A stretch of 5,458 bases of DNA from Candidatus Alkanophagales archaeon (lineage in GTDB: Archaea > Halobacteriota > Syntropharchaeia > Alkanophagales > B39-G2): the NCBI GenBank assembly GCA_003661185.1, contig QMVQ01000125.1:1-5458 (forward strand). The letters run 5' to 3'. Made by a program: the position numbers and the translations under genes. Below, in pieces: positions 1 through 5,458 of this stretch. How positions within the stretch are numbered: position 1 is the first letter of the stretch; every line of letters starts with the position of its first letter. A model generated the notes under the pieces. The model ran no database searches and had not been told where the DNA came from. It was given only the letters and a program-made list of their open reading frames with translations.

Positions 1-143
1 AAAGAAAACAAAGTTTTAAAAGAAGCAGGGCGGCTTAAAGTTTATGTAGCCGCCCCGCCGGTGAGTGGCAATGCGAATAAAGCCGTAATAGAGCTTTTGG
101 CAGAATTTTTTTACTTTCAATCCCACCTTGGTCTGATTTTCTC
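1..143 (+). repeat. Left arm of a ~143-bp inverted repeat
   Basis: Bases 1-143 are the reverse complement of 383-524, apart from one substitution (gtgagtggc here, giving gccactcacc on the other strand, against gccacccacc in the right arm) and one extra T in a homopolymer (7 against 6). The arm holds a DUF167 gene fragment (1-113) and a whole CRISPR repeat (114-143). Similarity is still intact at base 1, so the arm may be longer than the window shows. Similarity stops exactly at the inner edge of the CRISPR repeat, where the spacers differ. Confidence 0.93.
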
Positions 144-147
144 ATAG
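1..147 (+). pseudogene. Inverted partial copy of a DUF167/YggU-family gene, cut by a CRISPR repeat
   Basis: Reading frame 1 is open from the window edge to a TAG at 145-147 (48 residues). Its first 37 residues match codons 12-48 of the DUF167 gene on the opposite strand at 390-557, with one difference (Ser for Gly in the APPVxGNANKA motif). The motif APPVSGNANKAVIELLAEFF is the conserved core of the DUF167/YggU family, small proteins of unknown function that are usually about 75-100 residues long. The start codon and first 11 codons lie outside the window, and the C-terminal half is missing because the frame runs into CRISPR repeat 1 at 114. A seventh T in the tract before the repeat shifts the frame relative to the other copy, so the repeat-encoded tail here is YFQSHLGLIFS. 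It is almost certainly not functional, and may be the far arm of a chimeric palindrome. Confidence 0.8.
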
Positions 148-277
148 CAGAATACATAGTCAACTCGCCGCTCTCGCCTTTCAATCCCACCTTGGTCTGA
201 TTTTCTCAAACCGGCGGAGCCGACGGAGGTTCTCAGGTTTTTCAAGACTTTCAATCCCACCTTGGTCTGATTTTCTC
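114..277 (-). CRISPR. Half array A: three repeats, two normal spacers, crRNA sense on the minus strand
   Basis: Repeats at 114-143, 178-207 and 248-277 are identical over 30 bp. They flank spacers of 34 bp (144-177) and 40 bp (208-247). Read on the minus strand the order is 248-277, spacer, 178-207, spacer, 114-143, and each repeat ends in ATTGAAAG. The last repeat in this direction abuts the inverted DUF167 fragment, which therefore takes the position of the leader-distal flank. This orientation is the same as that of the upstream minus-strand genes. Confidence 0.88.
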
Positions 278-316
278 TTTTATATCTTCTATTAGCTCTC
301 TCATGCTCATCCTACA

Positions 317-412
317 GAGAAAATCAGACCAAGGTGGGATTGAAATTTCTTTCCGCAATCAACAGGTCGTCTTTATACCCACGAGAAAATCAGACCAAGG
401 TGGGATTGAAAG
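317..412 (+). CRISPR. Half array B: two repeats, one normal spacer, crRNA sense on the plus strand
   Basis: Repeats at 317-346 and 383-412 flank one 36-bp spacer (347-382). The first copy ends in ATTGAAAT instead of ATTGAAAG. The second is perfect and runs directly into the truncated DUF167 gene on the opposite strand. The 39-bp segment 278-316 between this half and half array A is bordered by two repeats that point outward, so it has no repeat handle upstream in either direction and would not give a normal crRNA. Confidence 0.87.
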
Positions 413-524
413 TAAAAAATTCTGCCAAAAGCTCTATTACGGCTTTATTCGCATTGCCACCCACCGGCGGGGCGGCTACATAAACTTTAAGCCGCCCTGC
501 TTCTTTTAAAACTTTGTTTTCTTT
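383..524 (-). repeat. Right arm of the ~143-bp inverted repeat
   Basis: This is the reverse complement of bases 1-143 with one mismatch and one single-base gap. It holds CRISPR repeat 5 (383-412) and codons 12-48 of the DUF167 gene. The right arm is the one in native context, because the gene continues past the arm to its start codon at 557. The arms enclose a 239-bp interior (144-382). A transcript through both arms could fold into a very long hairpin. Confidence 0.92.
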
Positions 525-557
525 CGCATTCGGGACTACTCTCACCACCAGCCTCAT
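390..557 (-). pseudogene. DUF167/YggU-family protein gene, 3' end lost to a CRISPR repeat
   Basis: The ATG at 557-555 overlaps the TGA of the acyl-CoA synthetase gene as ATGA, a typical arrangement for translational coupling. No clear ribosome binding site of its own is seen. The frame gives 55 residues: MRLVVRVVPNAKENKV, then GRLKVYVAAPPVGGNANKAV and IELLAEFF. These match the N-terminal half of the DUF167/YggU family (VxVxPxA, then APPxxGxANKA), whose members are usually about 75-100 residues long and have no established function. From about codon 49 the frame lies in the CRISPR repeat, which encodes the last residues (NPTLV) and supplies the stop at 392-390. The conserved C-terminal part (the G-x-T/S-x-x-K region) is absent. 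It is probably a broken gene. The short product could still be made, but the fold should be incomplete. Confidence 0.85.
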
Positions 558-2047
558 TCCCCGCGGAATTGTCTTTGCTTCCGCTCAATAAATTGTTTAT
601 ACGCCCAGAGCGCCCAGAGCGCCCGTGCGGCTCTGTCGGGAGAGTCGTAAACGGGGACGCCGCTGTTCTGGAAAGCTTTTACGGAGTTGCCGCCACGCTC
701 GCCACAAATCATGCAGCCGATGATCGGCTTCTTGTAGCGCTCACGCAGTCCGAGGAGCGCCTTTCCTATGTGGGATTCGAAACCGATGGTGATGGCTTTC
801 AGCTTCTCACCCACACTCTTCAGCTCAGGCGGCAGATTCTCGCCGACGTCCACGCCTTCGAGGACGCCCACGCCGATGACGAGCAGCATGTCTATGTAAT
901 CCTCTCTCAGAAGTAATTCAGCGCACTTCGGCGGCACCCGCAGGTCGGCGAAGCCGTCGGTCATGTCCACGGGGTTGCGGTGCGACCAATACGGCGGGAG
1001 CATTTCGTTGAGCGTCTCGACGAGTTCCTTACTTATCTGCGGGACGTTCAAGCCGAGCCGCTCAAGCTCGTCGGCAGCCATGACGCCGCCTCCGCCTCCA
1101 AAGGTCAAAATCCCAACGTTCCCGCCTTTGGGCAGTGGCTGCGTCACGAGCGCAGCGGTGGCATCCACCAAGTCGTTGATGTTGCGCACCTGCAGCACAC
1201 CCGCTTGTTTCAACGCCGCCTCATAAACACGCTCGTCGCCGGCGAGGGCGCCGACGTGGCTTGACGCTGCCTGCCTCCCAGCTTCTGACGTGCCTGCCTT
1301 GTAAAAGATAATTGGTTTCCTCTGAGAAATTTCGGCGGCGACCTCTACGAACTTCCTGCCGTCCTTTAACCCCTCAAAATAGCACGCAATCACTTTTGTG
1401 GAGGGGTCTTCGCCGTAGTATTCGAGGATTTCGTGTGGCTGGACGTCGGCGGTGTCGCCTAGATTTATGCATTTTGAAAAGCCGACGATTGGCGCATATT
1501 TCTTTGAGAGGTTAAGCATAGTGACGCCGGGCGTGCCTCCTTGTGTCACGACGCCGACGCTTCCCGGCGTTGGTCTCACGGGGGAGAGCATCGCCGCAAG
1601 CTTGGCTTCCGCCGAGAATAAACCGTTGCAGTTCGGACCGACGATTCTGAGCCCCAAACGCCTCGCAACCCTCACGAGCTCCTTCTGCTTCTTCTTGCCC
1701 ACCTCGCCGGTCTCGCCGAAGCCCGAGGTTATGCAGATTACCGCCCGCACGCCGCATTCGCCGCATTCCTTCACAGTTTCAATCAAAACGTGCGACGGCA
1801 CCGTTAGAACCGCCAAGTCCACTCTTTTCGGTATCAAGCTCACCTGGGGGTAATTCTCGACGCCGAAGATACGTTCGCCAGCAGCAACGCTCTTATTGCA
1901 GACGAAGACGTCGCCCTCGTAGCCGCCCGATTTTATGTTGATGAGGACGTTCGTGCTGATGGCGCCGACGCTCCTCGAAAAGCCGACGAGCGCCACGCCC
2001 TTCGGCTTGAAAAAGGCGTCAAGCTCCTCTTTTAAGCTACTTTTCAT
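554..2047 (-). CDS. Acyl-CoA synthetase (ADP-forming) alpha-subunit-type, CoA-binding protein
   Basis: The 497-residue product has the order expected of an ADP-forming acetyl/acyl-CoA synthetase alpha subunit. An N-terminal CoA-binding Rossmann domain (about 10-145: FFKPKGVALVGFSRSVG, then VDLAVLTVP, then GPNCNGLFS at 137-145) is followed by succinyl-CoA-ligase-like domains. The loop SSHVGALAG (262-270) contains His264, matching the phosphohistidine of the family, and YFEGLKDGRKF (223-233) is also typical. FGGGGGVMAADELERLGL and NPVD (358-361) mark the third domain, and the C-terminus ends in the usual PDRAARALWAL helix. In known enzymes this subunit, with an ATP-grasp beta subunit, converts acyl-CoA, ADP and phosphate to acid, CoA and ATP in the cytosol. 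The family usually has about 460 residues for alpha alone. No beta subunit is in the window. TQGGTPGV (168-175) replaces the commoner SQSGA-type loop, so this is a divergent member of unknown substrate. The gene starts 6 bp after the kinase gene, and the kinase stop lies in AAAGGTAG, which could act as a weak ribosome binding site. Confidence 0.85.
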   Translation of the reverse strand: MKSSLKEELDAFFKPKGVALVGFSRSVGAISTNVLINIKSGGYEGDVFVCNKSVAAGERIFGVENYPQVSLIPKRVDLAVLTVPSHVLIETVKECGECGVRAVICITSGFGETGEVGKKKQKELVRVARRLGLRIVGPNCNGLFSAEAKLAAMLSPVRPTPGSVGVVTQGGTPGVTMLNLSKKYAPIVGFSKCINLGDTADVQPHEILEYYGEDPSTKVIACYFEGLKDGRKFVEVAAEISQRKPIIFYKAGTSEAGRQAASSHVGALAGDERVYEAALKQAGVLQVRNINDLVDATAALVTQPLPKGGNVGILTFGGGGGVMAADELERLGLNVPQISKELVETLNEMLPPYWSHRNPVDMTDGFADLRVPPKCAELLLREDYIDMLLVIGVGVLEGVDVGENLPPELKSVGEKLKAITIGFESHIGKALLGLRERYKKPIIGCMICGERGGNSVKAFQNSGVPVYDSPDRAARALWALWAYKQFIERKQRQFRGE

Positions 2048-2053
2048 CTTAAA

Positions 2054-2602
2054 CTACCTTTCAAAAGTCGAAAATATAAACTCCACGATTTTTTTTGCGC
2101 TCTCGGCGACGCCCAGCTTATCGCTCTCGACCACGACTTCCGGATTGAGCGGCTCCTCGTAGGGGACGCTGACCCCCGGCACTCTGGCACCCTGCTGGGC
2201 TTTTTCGTAAATGCGGGGCGGCGAGTGCTCCGCACGCCTTTTCCGCTCCCGCTGCATGCAGACCTCCAGCGGACACTTCACATGGACCTCTGCAAATCTG
2301 CTTATCAGCGCCCGGGCACGCTCTCTATATTTGCGGCGGTGCGCCGTCGCATCTATTATAACGGACACACCACACTCACAGAGCAGCTTTGCCATGTATG
2401 CGAGCGCCGCATAGACGATATCACGTTCCTCGTCCGTGTAGGTAGGATTTGGCGTTACAACCTTCCTAATCTCGTCAAGCTCAAGAATCTTAACGTTTAT
2501 TCCCTTCTCGGCAAGAAGTTCTTTAACCTCTCTGGAAATAGCGGTCTTGCCGCAGCCCGGAAGCCCAGTGACCCAGAGCGCCCAGCCCTCCTCCTTCTGC
2601 AT
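2054..2602 (-). CDS. cysC: Adenylylsulfate (APS) kinase-family P-loop kinase
   Basis: The 182-residue product starts MQKEEGWALWVTGLPGCGKT, with a Walker A motif GLPGCGKT at 13-20 placed as in APS kinases, which phosphorylate adenylylsulfate to PAPS. The length is also usual for the family. Further family marks are LDEIRKVVTPNPTYTDEER (42-60), AKLL (71-74), KCPLEVCMQR (109-118), IYEKA (131-135), VPGVSVPYEEPLNPE (141-155) and a final SDKL-containing segment. Several positions that contact APS in classical enzymes are changed. The DGDN motif reads ELDE, the Asn-Ile-Arg-Arg stretch reads VYAA (63-66), and the SPFR region reads DATAHRR (84-90). This pattern recurs in archaeal APS-kinase-like proteins, so the family is clear but the substrate is not. 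No ATP sulfurylase or PAPS reductase is nearby. The start at 2602 is preferred because classical members begin just before the GW-TGLPG strand. No strong ribosome binding site precedes it. Confidence 0.8.
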   Translation of the reverse strand: MQKEEGWALWVTGLPGCGKTAISREVKELLAEKGINVKILELDEIRKVVTPNPTYTDEERDIVYAALAYMAKLLCECGVSVIIDATAHRRKYRERARALISRFAEVHVKCPLEVCMQRERKRRAEHSPPRIYEKAQQGARVPGVSVPYEEPLNPEVVVESDKLGVAESAKKIVEFIFSTFER

Positions 2603-2664
2603 TTTCTTAATTTTCTGCTGTTTATCTTCTGTTTACCCCATCTCAATGCCGAACGTGATTCTGA

Positions 2665-2686
2665 CAAAAAAATGGAAAATAAAAAA
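2665..2686 (-). terminator. T-rich archaeal-type terminator after the thermosome gene
   Basis: Directly after the thermosome TAA the minus strand has TTTTTTATTTTCC and then a run of seven T (2672-2666). Oligo-T tracts without a stem-loop are the usual archaeal termination signal. No hairpin is evident. The 84-bp gap 2603-2686 holds no convincing TATA box, so some read-through into the kinase gene is possible. Confidence 0.55.
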
Positions 2687-4324
2687 TTAGAACTCAGATT
2701 CAGATTCTTCACCGAGCTCAGGTCCCTTGCCACCGCCTTTCTCCTTTTCGAGCTTCGCAGCGGCGATGACGTCGTCGATTCTGAGAATCATGACTGCTGC
2801 TTCCGTCGCCGAGCTGAGCGCCTGCGTCTTCACTCGCAGTGGCTCGAGGACGCCAGCCTCCTTCATGTCCACGACTTTGCCCTCGAAGACATCGAGCCCA
2901 GCGTATTTCTCGCCACGCTCGTGCGCCGCCCTGAGCGCGACGACCATGTCTATCGGGTCGAGCCCGGCGTTCTCAGCCAGCGACCGCGGGATAATCTCGA
3001 CGGCTCGTGCGAACGCCTCGATAGCGAGCTGCTCACGTCCGCCGACGGTCGCCGCATACTCACGGAGACGCAGCGCCACCTCGGTCTCGGGTGCCCCACC
3101 GCCAGCTACGTATTTGCGGTCTTCGAGAGCGGCGGCGGCGACCCTGATGGCGTCGTTCAGTCCTCGCTCAAGCTCGTCGACGACGTGCTCGGTGCCGCCT
3201 CGCAGGAGTATCGAAACTGCTCTCGGGTCCTTGCAGCCCTCGATGAAAATCATCTCCTCGCCTGCAACCTTACGCTCCTCGACAAGTTCTGCCTCGCCAA
3301 GGTCTGCGGCGCTCAGCTCCTCAATACTCGTTACGATCCTACCGCCAGTGGCACGGGCGAGCTTCTTCATGTCGCTCTCCTTCACCCTGCGAACCGCCAG
3401 AATCCCAGCTTTCGCCAAGTAGTGCTGCGCAAGGTCGTCAATCCCCTTCTGGCAGAACACAACATTGGCGCCCGCCTCCGCAATCTTGTCCACCATGTTC
3501 TTCAGCATCCGCTCCTCCTCGTCGAGGAACGCCTTCATCTGCTCAGGCGACGTAATTTCAATCTTCGCATCAATTTCCGTCTTCTCTATTTCAAGCGCTG
3601 AGTTTATGAGCGCAATCTTCGCATTCTCGATCCGCTTCGGCATCCCGGGGTGCACGCGCTCCTTGTCTATAATCATGCCCTTGACGAGCTGTGACTCGTC
3701 AGAGGCTGCGCCCATCTTCTTCACTATTTTTATGTGGTCGGTGTCTATTTTCTTCTCGCCCTCCTCGACTATCGTTTTCACCGCTTTTACAGCAAGCTCT
3801 GTGAGGACGTCCTTTGCGACCTCCGCCCCCTTCCCGGTCATTGCCGTCATCGCTATCTTCTTCAACGTCTCCTCGTCGTCCGGGGAGAGGTTAATCGAAA
3901 TGTCGTCTAAGACCTGTGTCGCCTTTTCCAGCGCAAGCCTGTAACCGGCAGCAATCACCGTCGGGTGGACTTCCTGCTCCAGCAGCTCCTCAGCCTCCTT
4001 GAGAAGCTCACCCGCAATGACAACGGCGGTCGTCGTCCCATCGCCAACTTCATCGTCCTGCGTCTTCGCAATCTCGACCATCATCTTCGCCGCCGGATGC
4101 TCGATGTCCATCTCTTTGAGGATCGTAGCGCCGTCGTTCGTGATGACGACGTCGCCCATCGAGTCAACAAGCATCTTGTCCATGCCCTTCGGGCCGAGTG
4201 TCGTGCGGACCGCCGCTGCGATGGTCTTCGCCGCCAGTATATTACGGGACTGCGCCTCTCTACCTCTCGTCCGCTCGCTACCTTCTTTAAGTATGAGTAT
4301 AGGAGTGCCACCGAGCTGTGCCAT
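2687..4324 (-). CDS. thsA: Thermosome subunit (group II chaperonin)
   Basis: The 545-residue product is a full-length archaeal chaperonin subunit. It assembles into double-ring cytosolic complexes that fold proteins with ATP. The equatorial ATP-binding motifs are present: [10 protein letters not shown] (42-51), TNDGATIL (62-69) and GDGTTT (94-99). The apical domain is roughly 215-365. The second ATPase half contains [10 protein letters not shown] (386-395), where Asp391 fits the catalytic Asp, and VAGGGAPE (406-413). The C-terminus is [16 protein letters not shown], which has a short Gly stretch and an acidic end but none of the Gly-Gly-Met repeats seen in many thermosomes. The start [15 protein letters not shown] is typical for the family and has a strong GGTGGTGATG upstream. 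The gene has its own promoter and a T-rich end, so it is probably a single-gene unit between moeA and the kinase operon. The paralogue letter (A or B) cannot be decided from this window. Confidence 0.97.
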   Translation of the reverse strand: MAQLGGTPILILKEGSERTRGREAQSRNILAAKTIAAAVRTTLGPKGMDKMLVDSMGDVVITNDGATILKEMDIEHPAAKMMVEIAKTQDDEVGDGTTTAVVIAGELLKEAEELLEQEVHPTVIAAGYRLALEKATQVLDDISINLSPDDEETLKKIAMTAMTGKGAEVAKDVLTELAVKAVKTIVEEGEKKIDTDHIKIVKKMGAASDESQLVKGMIIDKERVHPGMPKRIENAKIALINSALEIEKTEIDAKIEITSPEQMKAFLDEEERMLKNMVDKIAEAGANVVFCQKGIDDLAQHYLAKAGILAVRRVKESDMKKLARATGGRIVTSIEELSAADLGEAELVEERKVAGEEMIFIEGCKDPRAVSILLRGGTEHVVDELERGLNDAIRVAAAALEDRKYVAGGGAPETEVALRLREYAATVGGREQLAIEAFARAVEIIPRSLAENAGLDPIDMVVALRAAHERGEKYAGLDVFEGKVVDMKEAGVLEPLRVKTQALSSATEAAVMILRIDDVIAAAKLEKEKGGGKGPELGEESESEF

Positions 4325-4328
4325 CTCG

Positions 4329-4338
4329 CATCACCACC
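4329..4338 (-). promoter_or_regulatory. Strong ribosome binding site of the thermosome gene
   Basis: The minus strand reads GGTGGTGATG followed by CGAG and the ATG at 4324. GGTGATG complements the 3' end of archaeal 16S rRNA almost perfectly, and the spacing is normal. It confirms the chosen start. Confidence 0.85.
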
Positions 4339-4357
4339 CCTGGTTAAATTTGCAGTT

Positions 4358-5458
4358 CTATATAAACTTTTCTGTCAGGAGAGAGACCTCCACCGCCTCG
4401 CCACCCTCGACGATTTCCGTCTGTGCATCCACGAGCACGTAGCCGTCAGCGTTCGCAAGCGTCGTTATTGCGCCGGAACCCTTGAGGATTGGCGTCGCGA
4501 CGAGATCCCCATTTTCCTCAACGAGCTTCACGAGCACGTATTCGTGCCTGCCTTTCTCCGAAAATATGCGTGCTGATAACCTCGCTATTACCCTTGCGGG
4601 CTTTCGTGGCGGCAGTCCGCTTGCCCTTCTTAAAAGAGGGGCGACGAAGAGGCTAAAAGTAATTATTGCCGACGTCGGATGCCCAGGCAGCCCGAACACC
4701 GGCTTGTTCTCAACGACGGCGAAAATGAACGGCTTCCCGGGCTTTATGTTCACGCCATAAACGAGAATCTCGCCGAGTTCATCCAGCACCTCGTATAAAA
4801 TGTCAGAGGCGCCCGCAGACGTCCCGCCGGAGATAATAACGGCGTCGTGACTCCCGACGGCGTGCCTTAGTGTTTTGAGAAGGGCGTTCGGTTCGTCCCC
4901 AAGTATGCCCAAGAATAAGGGGACACCGCCGCTCTCTGAGACCGCTGCGCTGAGCGTTTGCGAATTTACGTCGTAAATCTTCCCAGGTTTCAGCGGCTCT
5001 CCCGGCTCTAAAAGCTCGTTTCCCGTCGATATTACCGCAACTCTCGGCTTTTTAAATACCTGTATCTTGGAAATGCCGCACGCCGCAAGCACACCCAAAT
5101 CCCTCGGGCGGAGGAGCGTGCCACGCTTCAAAACAAGCTCGCCACGTTTTATATCAGAGCCGGCAGTCATCACGTTCTCGCCGGGCGCCACCGCCTTGTA
5201 TATCTTGACCTCGTCGTTCTCAAGCTCTGTGAATTCCACCATGACGACAGCATCGGCGCCGCTAGGCATCGGCGCTCCCGTGGCGATTTCGACGCACTCG
5301 CCGCTCCGCACCTCAAGCTTCGGAAGTTCGCCGGCGTGCACGGCACCCACGACCTTAAGGATTACAGGACGCTCCTCATCTGCGTAGAACGTATCTGAGG
5401 CACGCACCGCATACCCATCCATTGCAGCCCGGTCGAACGGCGGCACGTCCCGGTTTGC
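4358..5458 (-). CDS. moeA: Molybdopterin molybdenumtransferase MoeA, 5' end outside the window
   Basis: MoeA inserts molybdate (or tungstate) into adenylylated molybdopterin in the last step of Mo/W cofactor synthesis in the cytosol. The frame is open to the window edge and gives 366 visible residues. Counting from the first visible residue, the hallmarks are [14 protein letters not shown] (5-18), [15 protein letters not shown] (93-107), the MoCF-biosynthesis domain with STGNEL (144-149) and YDVNSQT (162-168), [10 protein letters not shown] (210-219), KPGKP (239-243) and GLPGHPTSA (256-264), then a C-terminal beta-domain. Family members have about 400 residues, so roughly 40-60 N-terminal residues are missing. 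The GTG at 5446-5444 is an internal Val codon within VPPFDR and not the start. The gene ends with TAG at 4360-4358, 33 bp before the thermosome start. Its promoter is outside the window. Confidence 0.95.
   Translation of the reverse strand, partial: ANRDVPPFDRAAMDGYAVRASDTFYADEERPVILKVVGAVHAGELPKLEVRSGECVEIATGAPMPSGADAVVMVEFTELENDEVKIYKAVAPGENVMTAGSDIKRGELVLKRGTLLRPRDLGVLAACGISKIQVFKKPRVAVISTGNELLEPGEPLKPGKIYDVNSQTLSAAVSESGGVPLFLGILGDEPNALLKTLRHAVGSHDAVIISGGTSAGASDILYEVLDELGEILVYGVNIKPGKPFIFAVVENKPVFGLPGHPTSAIITFSLFVAPLLRRASGLPPRKPARVIARLSARIFSEKGRHEYVLVKLVEENGDLVATPILKGSGAITTLANADGYVLVDAQTEIVEGGEAVEVSLLTEKFI
4359..4366 (-). promoter_or_regulatory. TATA box of the thermosome promoter, inside the moeA 3' end
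   Basis: The minus strand has TTTATATA, preceded by a purine-rich GACAGAAAAG that fits a BRE element. The box centre lies about 38 bp before the ATG at 4324. Transcription starting about 26 bp downstream of the box would leave a leader of about 12 nt that still contains the ribosome binding site. The box overlaps the last codons (Phe, Ile) and the TAG of moeA. Confidence 0.75.

Larger units (their letters stand above)
114..412. CRISPR. Five-repeat CRISPR array with repeats in two opposing orientations
   Basis: Five copies of a 30-bp repeat lie at 114-143, 178-207, 248-277, 317-346 and 383-412. The intervening segments are 34, 40, 39 and 36 bp (144-177, 208-247, 278-316, 347-382) and are unrelated to each other. 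In crRNA-sense orientation the repeat begins GAGAAAATCAGACC and ends GGGATTGAAAG. The ATTGAAAG end is the typical 8-nt crRNA 5' handle, and from memory the whole repeat resembles the Archaeoglobus fulgidus type (type I or III systems). Repeats 1-3 have this sense on the minus strand and repeats 4-5 on the plus strand, so the half arrays point away from each other. Four repeats are identical and repeat 4 differs only in its last base (T for G). No leader and no cas genes are present. Confidence 0.92.

Noticed and set aside
144..177. Eleven-base match (actcgccgctc) between spacer 1 and the moeA region near 5294
   Set aside because: It is too short and too GC-rich to mean self-targeting, and a match of this length is expected by chance.
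303..509. A 68-codon plus-strand frame over repeats 4 and 5
   Set aside because: Its repeated RKSDQGGIE is translated CRISPR repeat, and the rest is antisense to the DUF167 gene.
1..524. The inverted repeat as terminal repeats of an insertion sequence
   Set aside because: The interior is only 239 bp of CRISPR repeats and spacers with no transposase, and the arms are coding sequence in native operon context on one side.
2591..2597. GGAGGAG on the minus strand just inside the kinase gene, resembling a ribosome binding site for a later start
   Set aside because: No suitable start codon follows at the right distance before the P-loop strand, and the bases encode Glu-Glu near the N-terminus.
2225..3601. 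A 458-codon open frame on the plus strand opposite the thermosome and kinase genes
   Set aside because: It spans two well-supported minus-strand genes and their intergenic gap, and its translation is low-complexity and Arg/Leu-rich with no recognisable domain. It is a shadow of GC-biased codons on the other strand.
5444..5446. GTG as a possible start of moeA
   Set aside because: The frame stays open to the window edge and the residues before it (ANRD) continue the conserved segment leading into [14 protein letters not shown], so this is an internal Val codon.

Overview
The window looks archaeal, and probably euryarchaeal. It carries a group II chaperonin (thermosome) gene with a TATA-type promoter and a GGTGATG-type ribosome binding site. 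It also carries an ADP-forming acyl-CoA synthetase alpha-type protein, a MoeA, and CRISPR repeats of the 30-bp kind that end in ATTGAAAG and, from memory, resemble those of Archaeoglobus. I cannot name the genus.

Layout from right to left, which is the reading direction because every intact gene is on the minus strand. The moeA gene (4358-5458) enters from the right edge and lacks its 5' end. A thermosome subunit gene (2687-4324) follows with its own promoter, and the promoter's TATA box contains the moeA stop codon. After a T-rich probable terminator come an adenylylsulfate kinase-family gene (2054-2602), an acyl-CoA synthetase (ADP-forming) alpha-type gene (554-2047), and a DUF167/YggU-family gene that starts in a 4-bp ATGA overlap (557). 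The last three are packed like an operon. The joint role of the kinase and the CoA-binding protein is not clear, since neither an ATP sulfurylase nor a beta subunit is present.

The unusual part is the left 524 bases. The DUF167 gene is cut after about 48 codons by a CRISPR repeat. A small array of five repeats and four spacers follows (114-412), but the repeats face two ways: three read on the minus strand and two on the plus strand, pointing away from each other, with no leader between them. Beyond the last repeat, the DUF167 fragment appears again in inverted orientation (1-113). The outer repeats and the DUF167 fragments together form an inverted repeat of about 143 bp around a 239-bp interior. 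The arms differ by one substitution and one base in a homopolymer. This is either a real rearrangement (array insertion into a gene followed by inverted duplication, possibly an invertible segment) or an inverted chimera from amplification or assembly. The sequence alone cannot settle this, and the left arm runs to the window edge. No cas genes, tRNA, rRNA or insertion sequence genes were seen.
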